Shown here in pieces: positions 1 to 8,486 of a stretch of 42,443 nucleotides of DNA. Position numbers and translations under genes: made by a program. Source of the DNA: Candidatus Babelota bacterium (GTDB lineage Bacteria; Babelota; Babeliae; Babelales; UASB340); assembly GCA_014730005.1 (NCBI GenBank), contig WJIY01000005.1, positions 1 through 42,443 of the forward strand. Direction: 5' to 3'. Within the stretch, counting starts at the first letter, position 1, and the number at the start of each line of letters is the position of its first letter. The notes under the pieces were generated by a model, which was given only the letters and a program-made list of their open reading frames with translations, searched no databases and was not told the DNA's origin.

Positions 1-770
1 CAAATTGACGATCCAAACTTTGAAATATCTGAAGATGATGCAGGAGCGGCTTTAGAAAGTGCAAGTAAGAATGGATATGCTGATATTGTTGAAATTCTTA
101 TTAAAAACTTTAAAGATAAAATATCTGATATTGATGCAGGAGTGGCTTTAGAAAAAGCAAGTTCTAAAGGACATGCTAACATTGTTGAAATTCTTATTAC
201 AAACCTTAAAGAGAAAATATCTGATCATCAAGCAGGAAGGGCTTTAGAAAAAGCAAGTTCTAATGGACATACTAACATTGTTGATATTCTTATTACACAC
301 TTTAAAGAGAAAATATCTTATGATGTAGCAGGAAAGGCTTTAATACGCGCAAGTGAGAGTAAAAAAACTAACTTTGTTAATATTCTTATTACAAACTTTA
401 AAGATAAAATATATTATATTTATGCAGGAGACGCTTTAGAAAGCGCAAGTGAGGAGGGACATACTGAAATTGTTGAAATTCTTATTACAAACCTTAAAGA
501 GAAAATATCTGATCGTCAAGCAGGAAGGGCTCTATTAGGAGCAAGTTATAATGGACATGCTAACATTGTTGAAATTCTTATTACACACCTTAAAGAGAAA
601 ATATCTGATCATCAAGCAGAAGACGCTTTAATAAACGCAAGTGAGAATGGACATACTGATATTGTTAAACTTCTTATTACAAACTTTAAAGAGAAAATAT
701 CTGAAATAGCAGGATGGGCTCTAGAACTAGTAAGTGAGAAGGGACATGCTGAAATTGTTGAAATTCTTAA
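1..770 (+). repeat. Tandem 96-bp (32-codon) repeats encoding ankyrin-like units
   Basis: The 'ggacat' (GH) position recurs at 169, 265, (361, degenerate), 457, 553 and 649 at exact 96-bp spacing, then at 742 after 93 bp. Strong nucleotide identity between units. Confidence 0.9.
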
Positions 771-804
771 ATCTTTTATATCAGAATTAGAACAATCCCA
801 CTAA
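1..804 (+). CDS. Ankyrin-repeat-like protein, 5' truncated by window edge
   Basis: Frame 1 is open from base 1 (QIDDPNFEISEDDAGAALESASKNGYADIVEILIKNFKDKIS...) through the listed ORF 142..804. About eight tandem 32-aa units of the form AGRALEKASSNGHTNIVEILITNLKEKISDHQ. Confidence 0.85.
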   Translation, partial: QIDDPNFEISEDDAGAALESASKNGYADIVEILIKNFKDKISDIDAGVALEKASSKGHANIVEILITNLKEKISDHQAGRALEKASSNGHTNIVDILITHFKEKISYDVAGKALIRASESKKTNFVNILITNFKDKIYYIYAGDALESASEEGHTEIVEILITNLKEKISDRQAGRALLGASYNGHANIVEILITHLKEKISDHQAEDALINASENGHTDIVKLLITNFKEKISEIAGWALELVSEKGHAEIVEILKSFISELEQSH

Positions 805-839
805 AACAAAAATTAGATTTAAACTAAAAATAAACTTCT

Positions 840-867
840 ATAAGGAGCTTGAATTCAAGCTCCTTAT
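840..867. terminator. 28-bp perfect palindrome, probable terminator of the ankyrin gene
   Basis: ATAAGGAGCTTGAATTCAAGCTCCTTAT followed by TTCTT, 36 bp after the stop codon. Confidence 0.65.
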
Positions 868-988
868 TTCTTAGAACATCAAACTAAAAAATAAATCAAA
901 TATATTTGTTTTTGCATAACTATCATTATATTATTTAATATTCATAACTTTAATATTAAATAAATCTGTTCTTAAACGGGGTAAAATT

Positions 989-2401
989 ATGGCTGAATGC
1001 ACTTTTGTAATTTTAGGAGCAACAGGAGACCTGGCAAAAAGAAAACTTTTTCCTGCAATATACAAATTAATCAAAGATAAAAAAATAAAAAAATTTGCAA
1101 TAATTGGGGCTGCAAATTCAAATTCATCAGCAGAAAAAATTTTAGAAAACTCCAAAAAATTTATAAAACAATATAATTCAAAAATTTGGGAAAGCCTAAA
1201 AAAATCAACTTATTACCAACAACTTAATTTTTATAATACTCAAGATTATCCAAAGTTAAAAAAAATAATTGAAGATGTTGAAAAAAAACACAAACTTTAT
1301 GGCAATAAACTTTTTTATCTTGCGACTTTGCCAGAACATTTTAAAAAAATAACCGAACTTTTATCAAAAAATAAAATCGTAAAAAAACATATTAATAAAA
1401 AGGAATGCTCTGATTGTAAACATCCATGGTCACGTATAGTTTATGAAAAACCTTTTGGACATAATCTTAAATCTGCACAAAAAATAAATAAATATATTTT
1501 AAAACTTTTTCATGAAAAACAAATTTATCGCATTGATCATTATTTAGGAAAAGAACTCGTCAGTAATATTACATTAGTAAGGTTTACCAATAAAATATTT
1601 GAACCTTTATGGAATAATAAAAATATTGATTCAGTTCAAATAATTTTAAGTGAAAAATTAGGAATCGATTCACGTGGAAAATTTTATGATAAATATGGAG
1701 CACTCAAAGATGTTGTTCAAAATCATATGTTACAAATGTTAGCAGTAACCACTATGGAACCACCAAAAAAATATACTGCAAAAGAAATTCGTGACGCTAA
1801 GTCAAATTTATTAGAACAAGTAAAAATAGATAATGTAATTTTAGGACAATACCAAGAATATACAAAAGAAAAAGACATAAACCTTAAATCTAAAACAGAA
1901 ACTTTTGCTGCATTAAAACTTTTTATTAATAATAAACGTTGGAAAAATGTTCCATTTTATCTTAAAACAGGAAAAGCTTTAGATAAAAAGGAAGCAAGCA
2001 TTCACTTAAAATTTAAAATGGTAAAATGCATTTTAAGTAAATCTTGTCCTACTGATTCGAATTATTTAACTATTAAAATAACTCCAGAGGAAGGTTTTTT
2101 TCTAGAACTAAATGCCAAACTCCCTGGAGTAAAAGATAAAATAACAACTGTTAAAATGGATTTTTGTCATCCCTGCACATTTGGTCCAAATTCACCTGGC
2201 GCTTATGAAATGTTATTACTTGATGTAATCAACGGCGATCAATCAATATTTGTAAGATCAGATGAAATTGAACTTTCTTGGAAAATAATCGATCAAATCG
2301 ATAAAAATAAATTGAATCTATATAAATACAAAAAAGGAAGTAAAGGTCCAAAAGAAATTGAGCTTTTAGATCCAAACAAGAAAATTATTTGGCGAGCATA
2401 A
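989..2401 (+). CDS. zwf: Glucose-6-phosphate 1-dehydrogenase
   Basis: N-terminal FVILGATGDLAKRKLFPAIY, VYEKPFGHN, active-site RIDHYLGKE, GAYEMLLLDVINGDQSIFVRSDEIE. Confidence 0.95.
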   Translation: MAECTFVILGATGDLAKRKLFPAIYKLIKDKKIKKFAIIGAANSNSSAEKILENSKKFIKQYNSKIWESLKKSTYYQQLNFYNTQDYPKLKKIIEDVEKKHKLYGNKLFYLATLPEHFKKITELLSKNKIVKKHINKKECSDCKHPWSRIVYEKPFGHNLKSAQKINKYILKLFHEKQIYRIDHYLGKELVSNITLVRFTNKIFEPLWNNKNIDSVQIILSEKLGIDSRGKFYDKYGALKDVVQNHMLQMLAVTTMEPPKKYTAKEIRDAKSNLLEQVKIDNVILGQYQEYTKEKDINLKSKTETFAALKLFINNKRWKNVPFYLKTGKALDKKEASIHLKFKMVKCILSKSCPTDSNYLTIKITPEEGFFLELNAKLPGVKDKITTVKMDFCHPCTFGPNSPGAYEMLLLDVINGDQSIFVRSDEIELSWKIIDQIDKNKLNLYKYKKGSKGPKEIELLDPNKKIIWRA

Positions 2402-2520
2402 TTCAATTTAAAAATAAATAAATAATACCTATCCATATTATTTTATTTGAAAAATAATATAATTCTTCGATACAATGTAAAATGATTTTAATTCACTCAT
2501 AAACAGCCATAAGGATTAAA

Positions 2521-3408
2521 ATGGATTTAGGTTTAATAGGACTCGGAAAAATGGGACAAGCCATAGCATACCGATTATCAAAAGATAATCACAAAATTTT
2601 TGCTTATGACCCCAATGTAAATAAAGTAAATATAAAAAATGTAAAACTTGAAAAAAATATTGTCGAACTTACCAAAAAAACAAAAATTATCTGGTTAATG
2701 CTGCCAGCAAGCAAAGTTGATTTAGTCATTAATAATATTAGTCCACATTTACAAAAAGATTCAATTTTAATAGACGGTGGAAACAGCAATTTTCAGGAAA
2801 CAATAAAAAGATATAACAATTTAAAATCAAAAAATATAAATTACTTAGATTGTGGAACATCAGGAGGAATACAAGGAGAAAAAATTGGTTTTTGTTTAAT
2901 GCTTGGCGGTGATAAAAATATTTATTTAAAAATAGAATCAATATTAAAATCAATTGCAGCACCAAATGGATATGCATACATAGGTCCTTCTGGTGCAGGA
3001 CATTATATTAAAATGATACATAATGGAATTGAATATAGTTTACTTCAAGCCTATGCTGAAGGTTTTAATCTTTTAAAAAATAACGATCGATACAAAAATT
3101 TAGATTTAGAAAAAATCAGCAATTTATGGATGCATGGATCAATTATAAGATCATGGATTCTAGAACTTGCACATAATATATTTCAAAAAGATCAGGAGTT
3201 GCTAAATATATCCGGAAATATTGGCGAAAACTTAACTGGTCGTTGGACATTGCAAGAAACTAAAGAACAAAAAATTCCAATGAATTTACTCGAACAATCA
3301 TTAAAAATTAGAAAATGGTCACGCGAAAGTGGTGGTAATTTTGCAACAAAAATTATTGCAAAATTACGAAATAAATTTGGAGGTCATCCAATAAAAAAAA
3401 TTGATTAA
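2521..3408 (+). CDS. gnd: 6-phosphogluconate dehydrogenase, short (about 295 aa) decarboxylating type
   Basis: LGLIGLGKMGQAIAYRLSKDNHKIFAYDPN Rossmann start, CGTSGGIQGEKIGFCLMLGG, GPSGAGHYIKMIHNGIEYSLLQAYAEG. Confidence 0.92.
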   Translation: MDLGLIGLGKMGQAIAYRLSKDNHKIFAYDPNVNKVNIKNVKLEKNIVELTKKTKIIWLMLPASKVDLVINNISPHLQKDSILIDGGNSNFQETIKRYNNLKSKNINYLDCGTSGGIQGEKIGFCLMLGGDKNIYLKIESILKSIAAPNGYAYIGPSGAGHYIKMIHNGIEYSLLQAYAEGFNLLKNNDRYKNLDLEKISNLWMHGSIIRSWILELAHNIFQKDQELLNISGNIGENLTGRWTLQETKEQKIPMNLLEQSLKIRKWSRESGGNFATKIIAKLRNKFGGHPIKKID

Positions 3409-3414
3409 TATTTT

Positions 3415-4326
3415 ATGAAAGTAACAATTACAAATTTTATTAAAAATTTATCTGAACAATTATTCACTGTTTGTTCAACAAAAAAAGAAGCAACCCAACA
3501 GGCTTGGTGGATGTTAGAAGAACTCACTACAAAAAAGAAAGCACAATTACTTGTATATAAAGAAATTGAACTTACAAAAGAACAACAAAAAAAAATGAAC
3601 CTTTGGATTCAACAAAGAATAAAAAAGCAAAAACCAATTCAATATATTTTTGGGCATATAACCTTCTGCAATTTAGAGATAGCCGTAGAATCTCCAATTT
3701 TAATACCTCGTCCAGAAACAGAAGAATGGTGTTATTGGTTAATAAAAAAATTCAAATCATTAAAAAACCAAAAATTTAATATTTTAGATTTAGGAACGGG
3801 ATCAGGATGCATCGCTTTAGCTCTAGCAAAAAATTTACCTAATTCAATTATCATTGGAACAGATATTAATCCACAAGCAATTAAGCTTGCGGAAAAAAAT
3901 AAACGATTAAATAAAATACAAAATGCATATTTTATACAATCAGACTTTTATAAAAATATTGATTTTGAATTAAAAAATAAAAGATTACACATCGATAAAT
4001 TTGATCTTATTGTAAGCAATCCTCCTTATATATCAAAAGATGAATGGGAAAATTTAGAGGACGTTATAAAATTTTGGGAAGATAAAAAAGCTTTAGTTAC
4101 AAATAAAGATGGCTTAGCTGCATATGAAAAAATTATTACAAATGCTAAAAGTTATCTTAAATTTAATGAAATATTAAATAAAAATCGAATTCCCCAAATA
4201 ATATTAGAATTAGGAAAAAATCAAGAAAATCAGGTTAAAAAAATGCTCAAAAAGCAAAATTTTATAAATATTAAAATTTATAAGGATTTAAACGGCAAAA
4301 ATCGTTGGATTTCAGCATTTTTCTAA
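3415..4326 (+). CDS. prmC: Peptide chain release factor N5-glutamine methyltransferase
   Basis: PIQYIFGHITFCNLEIAVESPILIPRPETE, LDLGTGSGCIALALA, SAM motif with NPPYIS, C-terminal YKDLNGKNRW. Confidence 0.93.
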   Translation: MKVTITNFIKNLSEQLFTVCSTKKEATQQAWWMLEELTTKKKAQLLVYKEIELTKEQQKKMNLWIQQRIKKQKPIQYIFGHITFCNLEIAVESPILIPRPETEEWCYWLIKKFKSLKNQKFNILDLGTGSGCIALALAKNLPNSIIIGTDINPQAIKLAEKNKRLNKIQNAYFIQSDFYKNIDFELKNKRLHIDKFDLIVSNPPYISKDEWENLEDVIKFWEDKKALVTNKDGLAAYEKIITNAKSYLKFNEILNKNRIPQIILELGKNQENQVKKMLKKQNFINIKIYKDLNGKNRWISAFF

Positions 4327-4479
4327 CTTTAAAGATTAAAATTTACAAATCTTATTTTAGTGTCTAATAAACCTAATTATTTAGCTTAAGTTTTATTTGG
4401 GTCATAAAAATAAAAACTCAAACAAATTAGATAAACTAATTTTACTAATCCTAATTATTAGCGTTAAATTTTATTATCT

Positions 4480-4870
4480 TACAAACGCAATATATGAAAT
4501 TTTGGATATAGCAGAAATTGTTCAAATAATTGTTAAAAAGCTAAAAATGCAAATAATTGTATTGTATTGTATTGTATTGTATTGTATTGTATTAAAAAGA
4601 AATTTTAAAAATAAGCTACAACAAATAAACAACCAGCTATTATAATTTTGCTTAAAAATTGAATTCGAAAGTCTTTACTAGATGCAAGTTATAGTGGAAA
4701 TTTAAAAATTGTAAATCTATTTATTGATAATTTCTATTATAAATATCGCAAAATAGTATAAAAATCGCTTTAGAATGTGCAAATAACAATGCATTTGCCA
4801 AAGCTTGTAAATGATACAAATATAAACTAACAAATTGTAAATCTGCTTTTGAATTTCTTAGAATAATCAA
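4480..4870 (+). pseudogene. Degenerate ankyrin-repeat gene remnant
   Basis: Frame-broken ankyrin-like pieces: AEIVQIIVKKLKMQI (about 4508-4560), SLLDASYSGNLKIVNLFIDNFYYKY (about 4672-4745), IALECANNNAFAK (about 4766-4803), IVNLLLNFLE (about 4834-4864), separated by stops and shifts. Confidence 0.6.
4556..4590 (+). repeat. Pentanucleotide microsatellite (ATTGT)x7
   Basis: Seven uninterrupted attgt units read directly at 4556-4590. Confidence 0.97.
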
Positions 4871-4873
4871 TAA

Positions 4874-4939
4874 AATTTAATAGAAATCAATATTTATAAA
4901 GATTTGAATGGTAAAAATACTTTGATAACGGTAAATAAC
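4874..4939 (+). pseudogene. Fragment resembling the prmC 3' end
   Basis: NLIEINIYKDLNGKNTLITVNN, compared with the intact prmC C-terminus NFINIKIYKDLNGKNRWISAFF. Aligned codons differ mostly at third positions. Confidence 0.5.
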
Positions 4940-5112
4940 CACCCTTTTGACTTTTTGAAGTTATTTAAACATACTTTATAAGTAAAAAAGCTCAAATATT
5001 AAATTTTCACAAAAATATACAAAAACTGCTTTTTTTATATATAATTTGTAAAAAAGAAAATATTGATTTTTTAAAAAAGTTGGTAATAAATTTGGTAAAC
5101 AAGGATCATTTT

Positions 5113-5562
5113 ATGAAGAATTCTTTAACTATAAAAACAACAATTGCAATGTCAATTTTTAGTATAACTTTAATTTCATTATTTGCATCAAAACTATTTC
5201 AAAATTTTGATGTTGTTTCTGATGCAAAAAATAGAATTAATTTAACATTAGAAGAAAAAGACAAACCATATATTATCAATCTTGAATACAAAATTAATCC
5301 CGGGGAAGTTGTTATTACAAAAAAAACACATTATTCACAATACCGTAAAAAACCAGATTATGAACAACATATTTTAAAAACCAATAATTGTTTAAATCAA
5401 GATATTGATACAACAATAAAATTTACTTATAACAGAAAAGATGACCCTGATAATATAACTCAAATAAATAAACCAATTAAAAAAAGCATTCCTAAATTTA
5501 AAAAAATTGCATTACATCAAAAAAATAATACTTCTGAAATTTTAAAACTACATAATATATAA
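5113..5562 (+). CDS. Hypothetical protein with N-terminal hydrophobic/signal segment
   Basis: ORF 5080..5562. The internal ATG at 5113 (MKNSLTIKTTIAMSIFSITLISLFASKLF) is preceded by an aaggat Shine-Dalgarno-like site. Confidence 0.6.
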   Translation: MKNSLTIKTTIAMSIFSITLISLFASKLFQNFDVVSDAKNRINLTLEEKDKPYIINLEYKINPGEVVITKKTHYSQYRKKPDYEQHILKTNNCLNQDIDTTIKFTYNRKDDPDNITQINKPIKKSIPKFKKIALHQKNNTSEILKLHNI

Positions 5563-5570
5563 GGAAATGT

Positions 5571-5759
5571 ATGCGAGCATACAGATGTTCTGTCTGCAAT
5601 TATTTATATGATATTCAATCTGCAGATTTAGATGTTGAGGGAAATCCAATTCCTTTTGAAAAACTACCAGATGATTGGAAATGTCCTATTTGTGGAATTG
5701 AACCTGACTTATTTATTATCGTAGAATCAGACCGAACCCCAGATGTTCCTGCTAAATAA
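5571..5759 (+). CDS. Rubredoxin
   Basis: 62 aa with paired CxxC: YRCSVCNYLYD...LPDDWKCPICGIEPDLF. Confidence 0.93.
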   Translation: MRAYRCSVCNYLYDIQSADLDVEGNPIPFEKLPDDWKCPICGIEPDLFIIVESDRTPDVPAK

Positions 5760-5804
5760 AAAATTCTTAATTTTTTAAAAAATCAAATATAACAGGAGAA
5801 AGAC

Positions 5805-6746
5805 ATGGATAATCAAAACAATAGCCTAAAAAAAAGCGGTGGGTTTTTTAATTTAATCAAAAATTTATTTATTCTTTTGCTTTTTTTACAATTTGCTCCA
5901 TCAATTCTCATGAATATCAAAAAATATTTTCAAGAACTAATTATTCCTAGAACAAAAGTTGCAAAATTAAATATTAAAGGAATCATTAATAGTTCTACTT
6001 TTTACATAAAAAAAATGGAAAAATTTTTAAATGATAATGAAATAAAGGCACTTTTAATAAATGTTGACTCACCAGGAGGATTACCCGGCTCAAGTCAGGC
6101 AATTTTTAACGCCATTAAAACATTTAAAAAAGAAAAACCTGTTGTAATTTTTTCAGAAAATGTTTGTGCTTCCGGAGCTTATTATTTTGCGGCCGCAGCC
6201 GATTATATAATTACAAGCCCTTCAGCTATGATTGGAAGTATTGGCGTTCTCGCACAAATTCCAAACATTAAAGGATTACTTTATGATTGGAAAATAAAAT
6301 TTGAAAACATACAAAGTGGAAAATATAAAACCGCAGGAAGTCCTATTCAAGATTTAAATAAATATGAAGAAGAATATTTACAAGAAATATCGGATCAAGC
6401 TTATAAACAATTTATAAACGATGTTGCTCAAAGTAGAAATCTAAATTCAGATGATTATAAAAAATGGGCTGATGGAAAAATATTTTTGGGAACAGAAGCA
6501 TTAAAATTAAAACTGATCGATCAAATAGGTGGTTTTCAAGATGCTGTTAAAAAAATCAAAGAACTCGCAAAAATTGAGACCGAAATAAAATTTGTACGAC
6601 CTAAAACAATATCCGGCCTTGCAAAATTATTTTATGGTGAAGATGAAGAAAATAGTGATATTTCATATTCAAGCAAGATAGCTAACTTTCTAAGTGAAGT
6701 ATATTTTAAATTCAATCAAAAACAAAACAATATAATGATTAGTTAA
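5805..6746 (+). CDS. sppA: Signal peptide peptidase SppA (S49 family)
   Basis: LLINVDSPGGLPGSSQAI, SENVCASGAYYFAAAADYIITSPSAMIGSIGVL, SGKYKTAGSP, WADGKIFLGTEALKLKLIDQIGG. Confidence 0.92.
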   Translation: MDNQNNSLKKSGGFFNLIKNLFILLLFLQFAPSILMNIKKYFQELIIPRTKVAKLNIKGIINSSTFYIKKMEKFLNDNEIKALLINVDSPGGLPGSSQAIFNAIKTFKKEKPVVIFSENVCASGAYYFAAAADYIITSPSAMIGSIGVLAQIPNIKGLLYDWKIKFENIQSGKYKTAGSPIQDLNKYEEEYLQEISDQAYKQFINDVAQSRNLNSDDYKKWADGKIFLGTEALKLKLIDQIGGFQDAVKKIKELAKIETEIKFVRPKTISGLAKLFYGEDEENSDISYSSKIANFLSEVYFKFNQKQNNIMIS

Positions 6747-6752
6747 AATTAA

Positions 6753-6983
6753 TTAATCGTCTTCTATGTTTAACTTTTTTATTTTATTATAAAGCGTACT
6801 TCGACTTATGCCCAAAATTTTTGCTGATTTAACATAGTTATATCTTGTCTCTTCAAGAACCAAACAAATTAAATACCGTTCTACTTCTTCTATAATCAAT
6901 GGATAAATATTACCACATCCGTTTTCACCAATACCCGCAACCATTTTTTTTATATCTCTTTTTAATAAATCATACAGTGACAT
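6753..6983 (-). CDS. Small Fis-type helix-turn-helix DNA-binding protein
   Basis: C-terminal NYVKSAKILGISRSTLYNKIKKLNI, matching the Fis/NtrC-type HTH_8 pattern. Confidence 0.75.
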   Translation of the reverse strand: MSLYDLLKRDIKKMVAGIGENGCGNIYPLIIEEVERYLICLVLEETRYNYVKSAKILGISRSTLYNKIKKLNIEDD

Positions 6984-7970
6984 TTACAACCTAAATCCTT
7001 GCGAAAAATTGTTTGTAAAATAATTAACATAAAATAAATCTAAAATACAAAATTTTGATCCAGTCTTAATTGCAAAATCAGCATTATATAAAAAATCATA
7101 TGATTTTTTTATCGTTGTTAAATCAACATTTTTCCAATCCTCTTTGATAAAATTAAAAGGTAAGCTAAAACTTAAAGATCGCGCAGTCGCAAAATCTTCT
7201 TGTTTTAGATATCTAACAACGTAATAAGCTTTCCATAATTTTTCTGCCCAAAAATTAATCCAAAATATTTCTGGATAATCCTTATAAATTTTACTCCATA
7301 GAGTAAAGAAGTTTGCAGTTTTTTTACAAAAAAAGTATTCAGTCAATTTATATAAAGATGAATTTTCGAAATTTAATATCGATAAAAGATATTCCTGAAA
7401 AATGTCTACATTATTCGCATTAACAAATTCTAAATAATCAATAATTGAACAAACCAATTCAATAGAAATTTTTCTTTTATTTTCAAATAAGTTTTTTATC
7501 AAATTAATTTTACTTGAATTAAATTGTTTTTCAAAAAATAACAAAATCGATTTAAATTGTTTATAATTAATTTTTTCATCAATTTCAACTTTCATTTGAT
7601 CATTAATTTTAATTGGAAACCTATTATCATCAACATATAACGAAATAAAATTAGGACCTTTATATTTTAAAAAAAATTCTAAAATTTTCAGTTTATTTTT
7701 ATCTGTTTTTCTAAAATTATACTCACCAAGCCACCAAAAAATACTTTGCCCCAAAAAGCTTTGTTGCAAGTGGCTCAATATTTGAGAATTATCCATTAAA
7801 TCAAAACTTAATTTTTGCAAAGAAGCTGGCAATAATTTTTGTTCTTCCAATTTTTTAAACATTTTTTTAAGAAATAAAACTGGATAATTTGCACTTATTA
7901 AAAATAAAACTCTTTGTTTTGACCAAAAATTTTTATTTTTAATATTTTTTAAAAATTCATTTAGATTCAT
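6984..7970 (-). CDS. Putative DNA polymerase III delta subunit (HolA-like)
   Basis: 328 aa. Weak sequence similarity (QSFLGQSIFWWLGEY; helical C-terminal half); supported mainly by position next to an LptE-like lipoprotein gene, as in the lptE-holA pair of E. coli. Confidence 0.5.
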   Translation of the reverse strand: MNLNEFLKNIKNKNFWSKQRVLFLISANYPVLFLKKMFKKLEEQKLLPASLQKLSFDLMDNSQILSHLQQSFLGQSIFWWLGEYNFRKTDKNKLKILEFFLKYKGPNFISLYVDDNRFPIKINDQMKVEIDEKINYKQFKSILLFFEKQFNSSKINLIKNLFENKRKISIELVCSIIDYLEFVNANNVDIFQEYLLSILNFENSSLYKLTEYFFCKKTANFFTLWSKIYKDYPEIFWINFWAEKLWKAYYVVRYLKQEDFATARSLSFSLPFNFIKEDWKNVDLTTIKKSYDFLYNADFAIKTGSKFCILDLFYVNYFTNNFSQGFRL

Positions 7971-7979
7971 AATGTTTTA

Positions 7980-8486
7980 TCATAAAAATTTTCTGAAATA
8001 TTGTTCAACCTTAGGCACAATTTTTTTAGATATATCTTCATACGTTAATTCAAAAAATTTAGAGCTAAAAATCGGATTGCTCGGTTTACTTATCAAAGAA
8101 TAAGAATAAAATGTTTTTTCAGCAATTTTATTTTTATTCTTATCAAAAAGCTTACATTGTAACTCTAATTTTATACGTAAATCGTAAAGTAAAATATCCG
8201 GAGATACAAATTTTTGTGATTTATCAACATTAATAATTTTGGTATATAAAAAAAAGGAATCTTTTATTCCATTAGTCAATTTATATCCAACCCCACTAAA
8301 ATAGCTACATAATTTCTTATATAATATTGGAGATACATTATCAAAAACTAAAGTATTTTCAGGCATTGCAATAAACATTTTTACTTTATTATTTTTGTTA
8401 TAAGTATTTTCTATTTTTTGGTATGAGCATGAAAAAAAAAATAATAAACATAAAAAAATATTTACAAAAAAATATTGCCTCAACAT
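7980..8486 (-). CDS. Putative LptE-like lipoprotein
   Basis: Signal with lipobox-like FFFSC; VGYKLTNG, LYDLRIKLELQCKLFDKNKNKIAEKTFYSYSLI pattern of LptE/RlpB-type proteins; adjacent to the holA-like gene. Confidence 0.55.
   Translation of the reverse strand: MLRQYFFVNIFLCLLFFFSCSYQKIENTYNKNNKVKMFIAMPENTLVFDNVSPILYKKLCSYFSGVGYKLTNGIKDSFFLYTKIINVDKSQKFVSPDILLYDLRIKLELQCKLFDKNKNKIAEKTFYSYSLISKPSNPIFSSKFFELTYEDISKKIVPKVEQYFRKFL

Noticed and set aside
1-804. 96-bp spaced repeats as a CRISPR-like array
   Set aside because: The period is a codon multiple, the whole unit is conserved rather than alternating repeat/spacer, and the frame is open throughout; these are coding ankyrin units.
931-1155. 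74-aa minus-strand ORF overlapping the zwf start
   Set aside because: Antisense to a confidently identified zwf with no recognisable motif.
2604-2977. Two minus-strand ORFs (61 and 79 aa) inside gnd
   Set aside because: Antisense, low-complexity hydrophobic translations typical of the opposite strand of AT-rich genes.
4397-4645. 82-aa ORF as a real gene
   Set aside because: No clear RBS, contains the microsatellite-encoded LYCIV repeat, and overlaps the ankyrin-like decay region; treated as pseudogene sequence.
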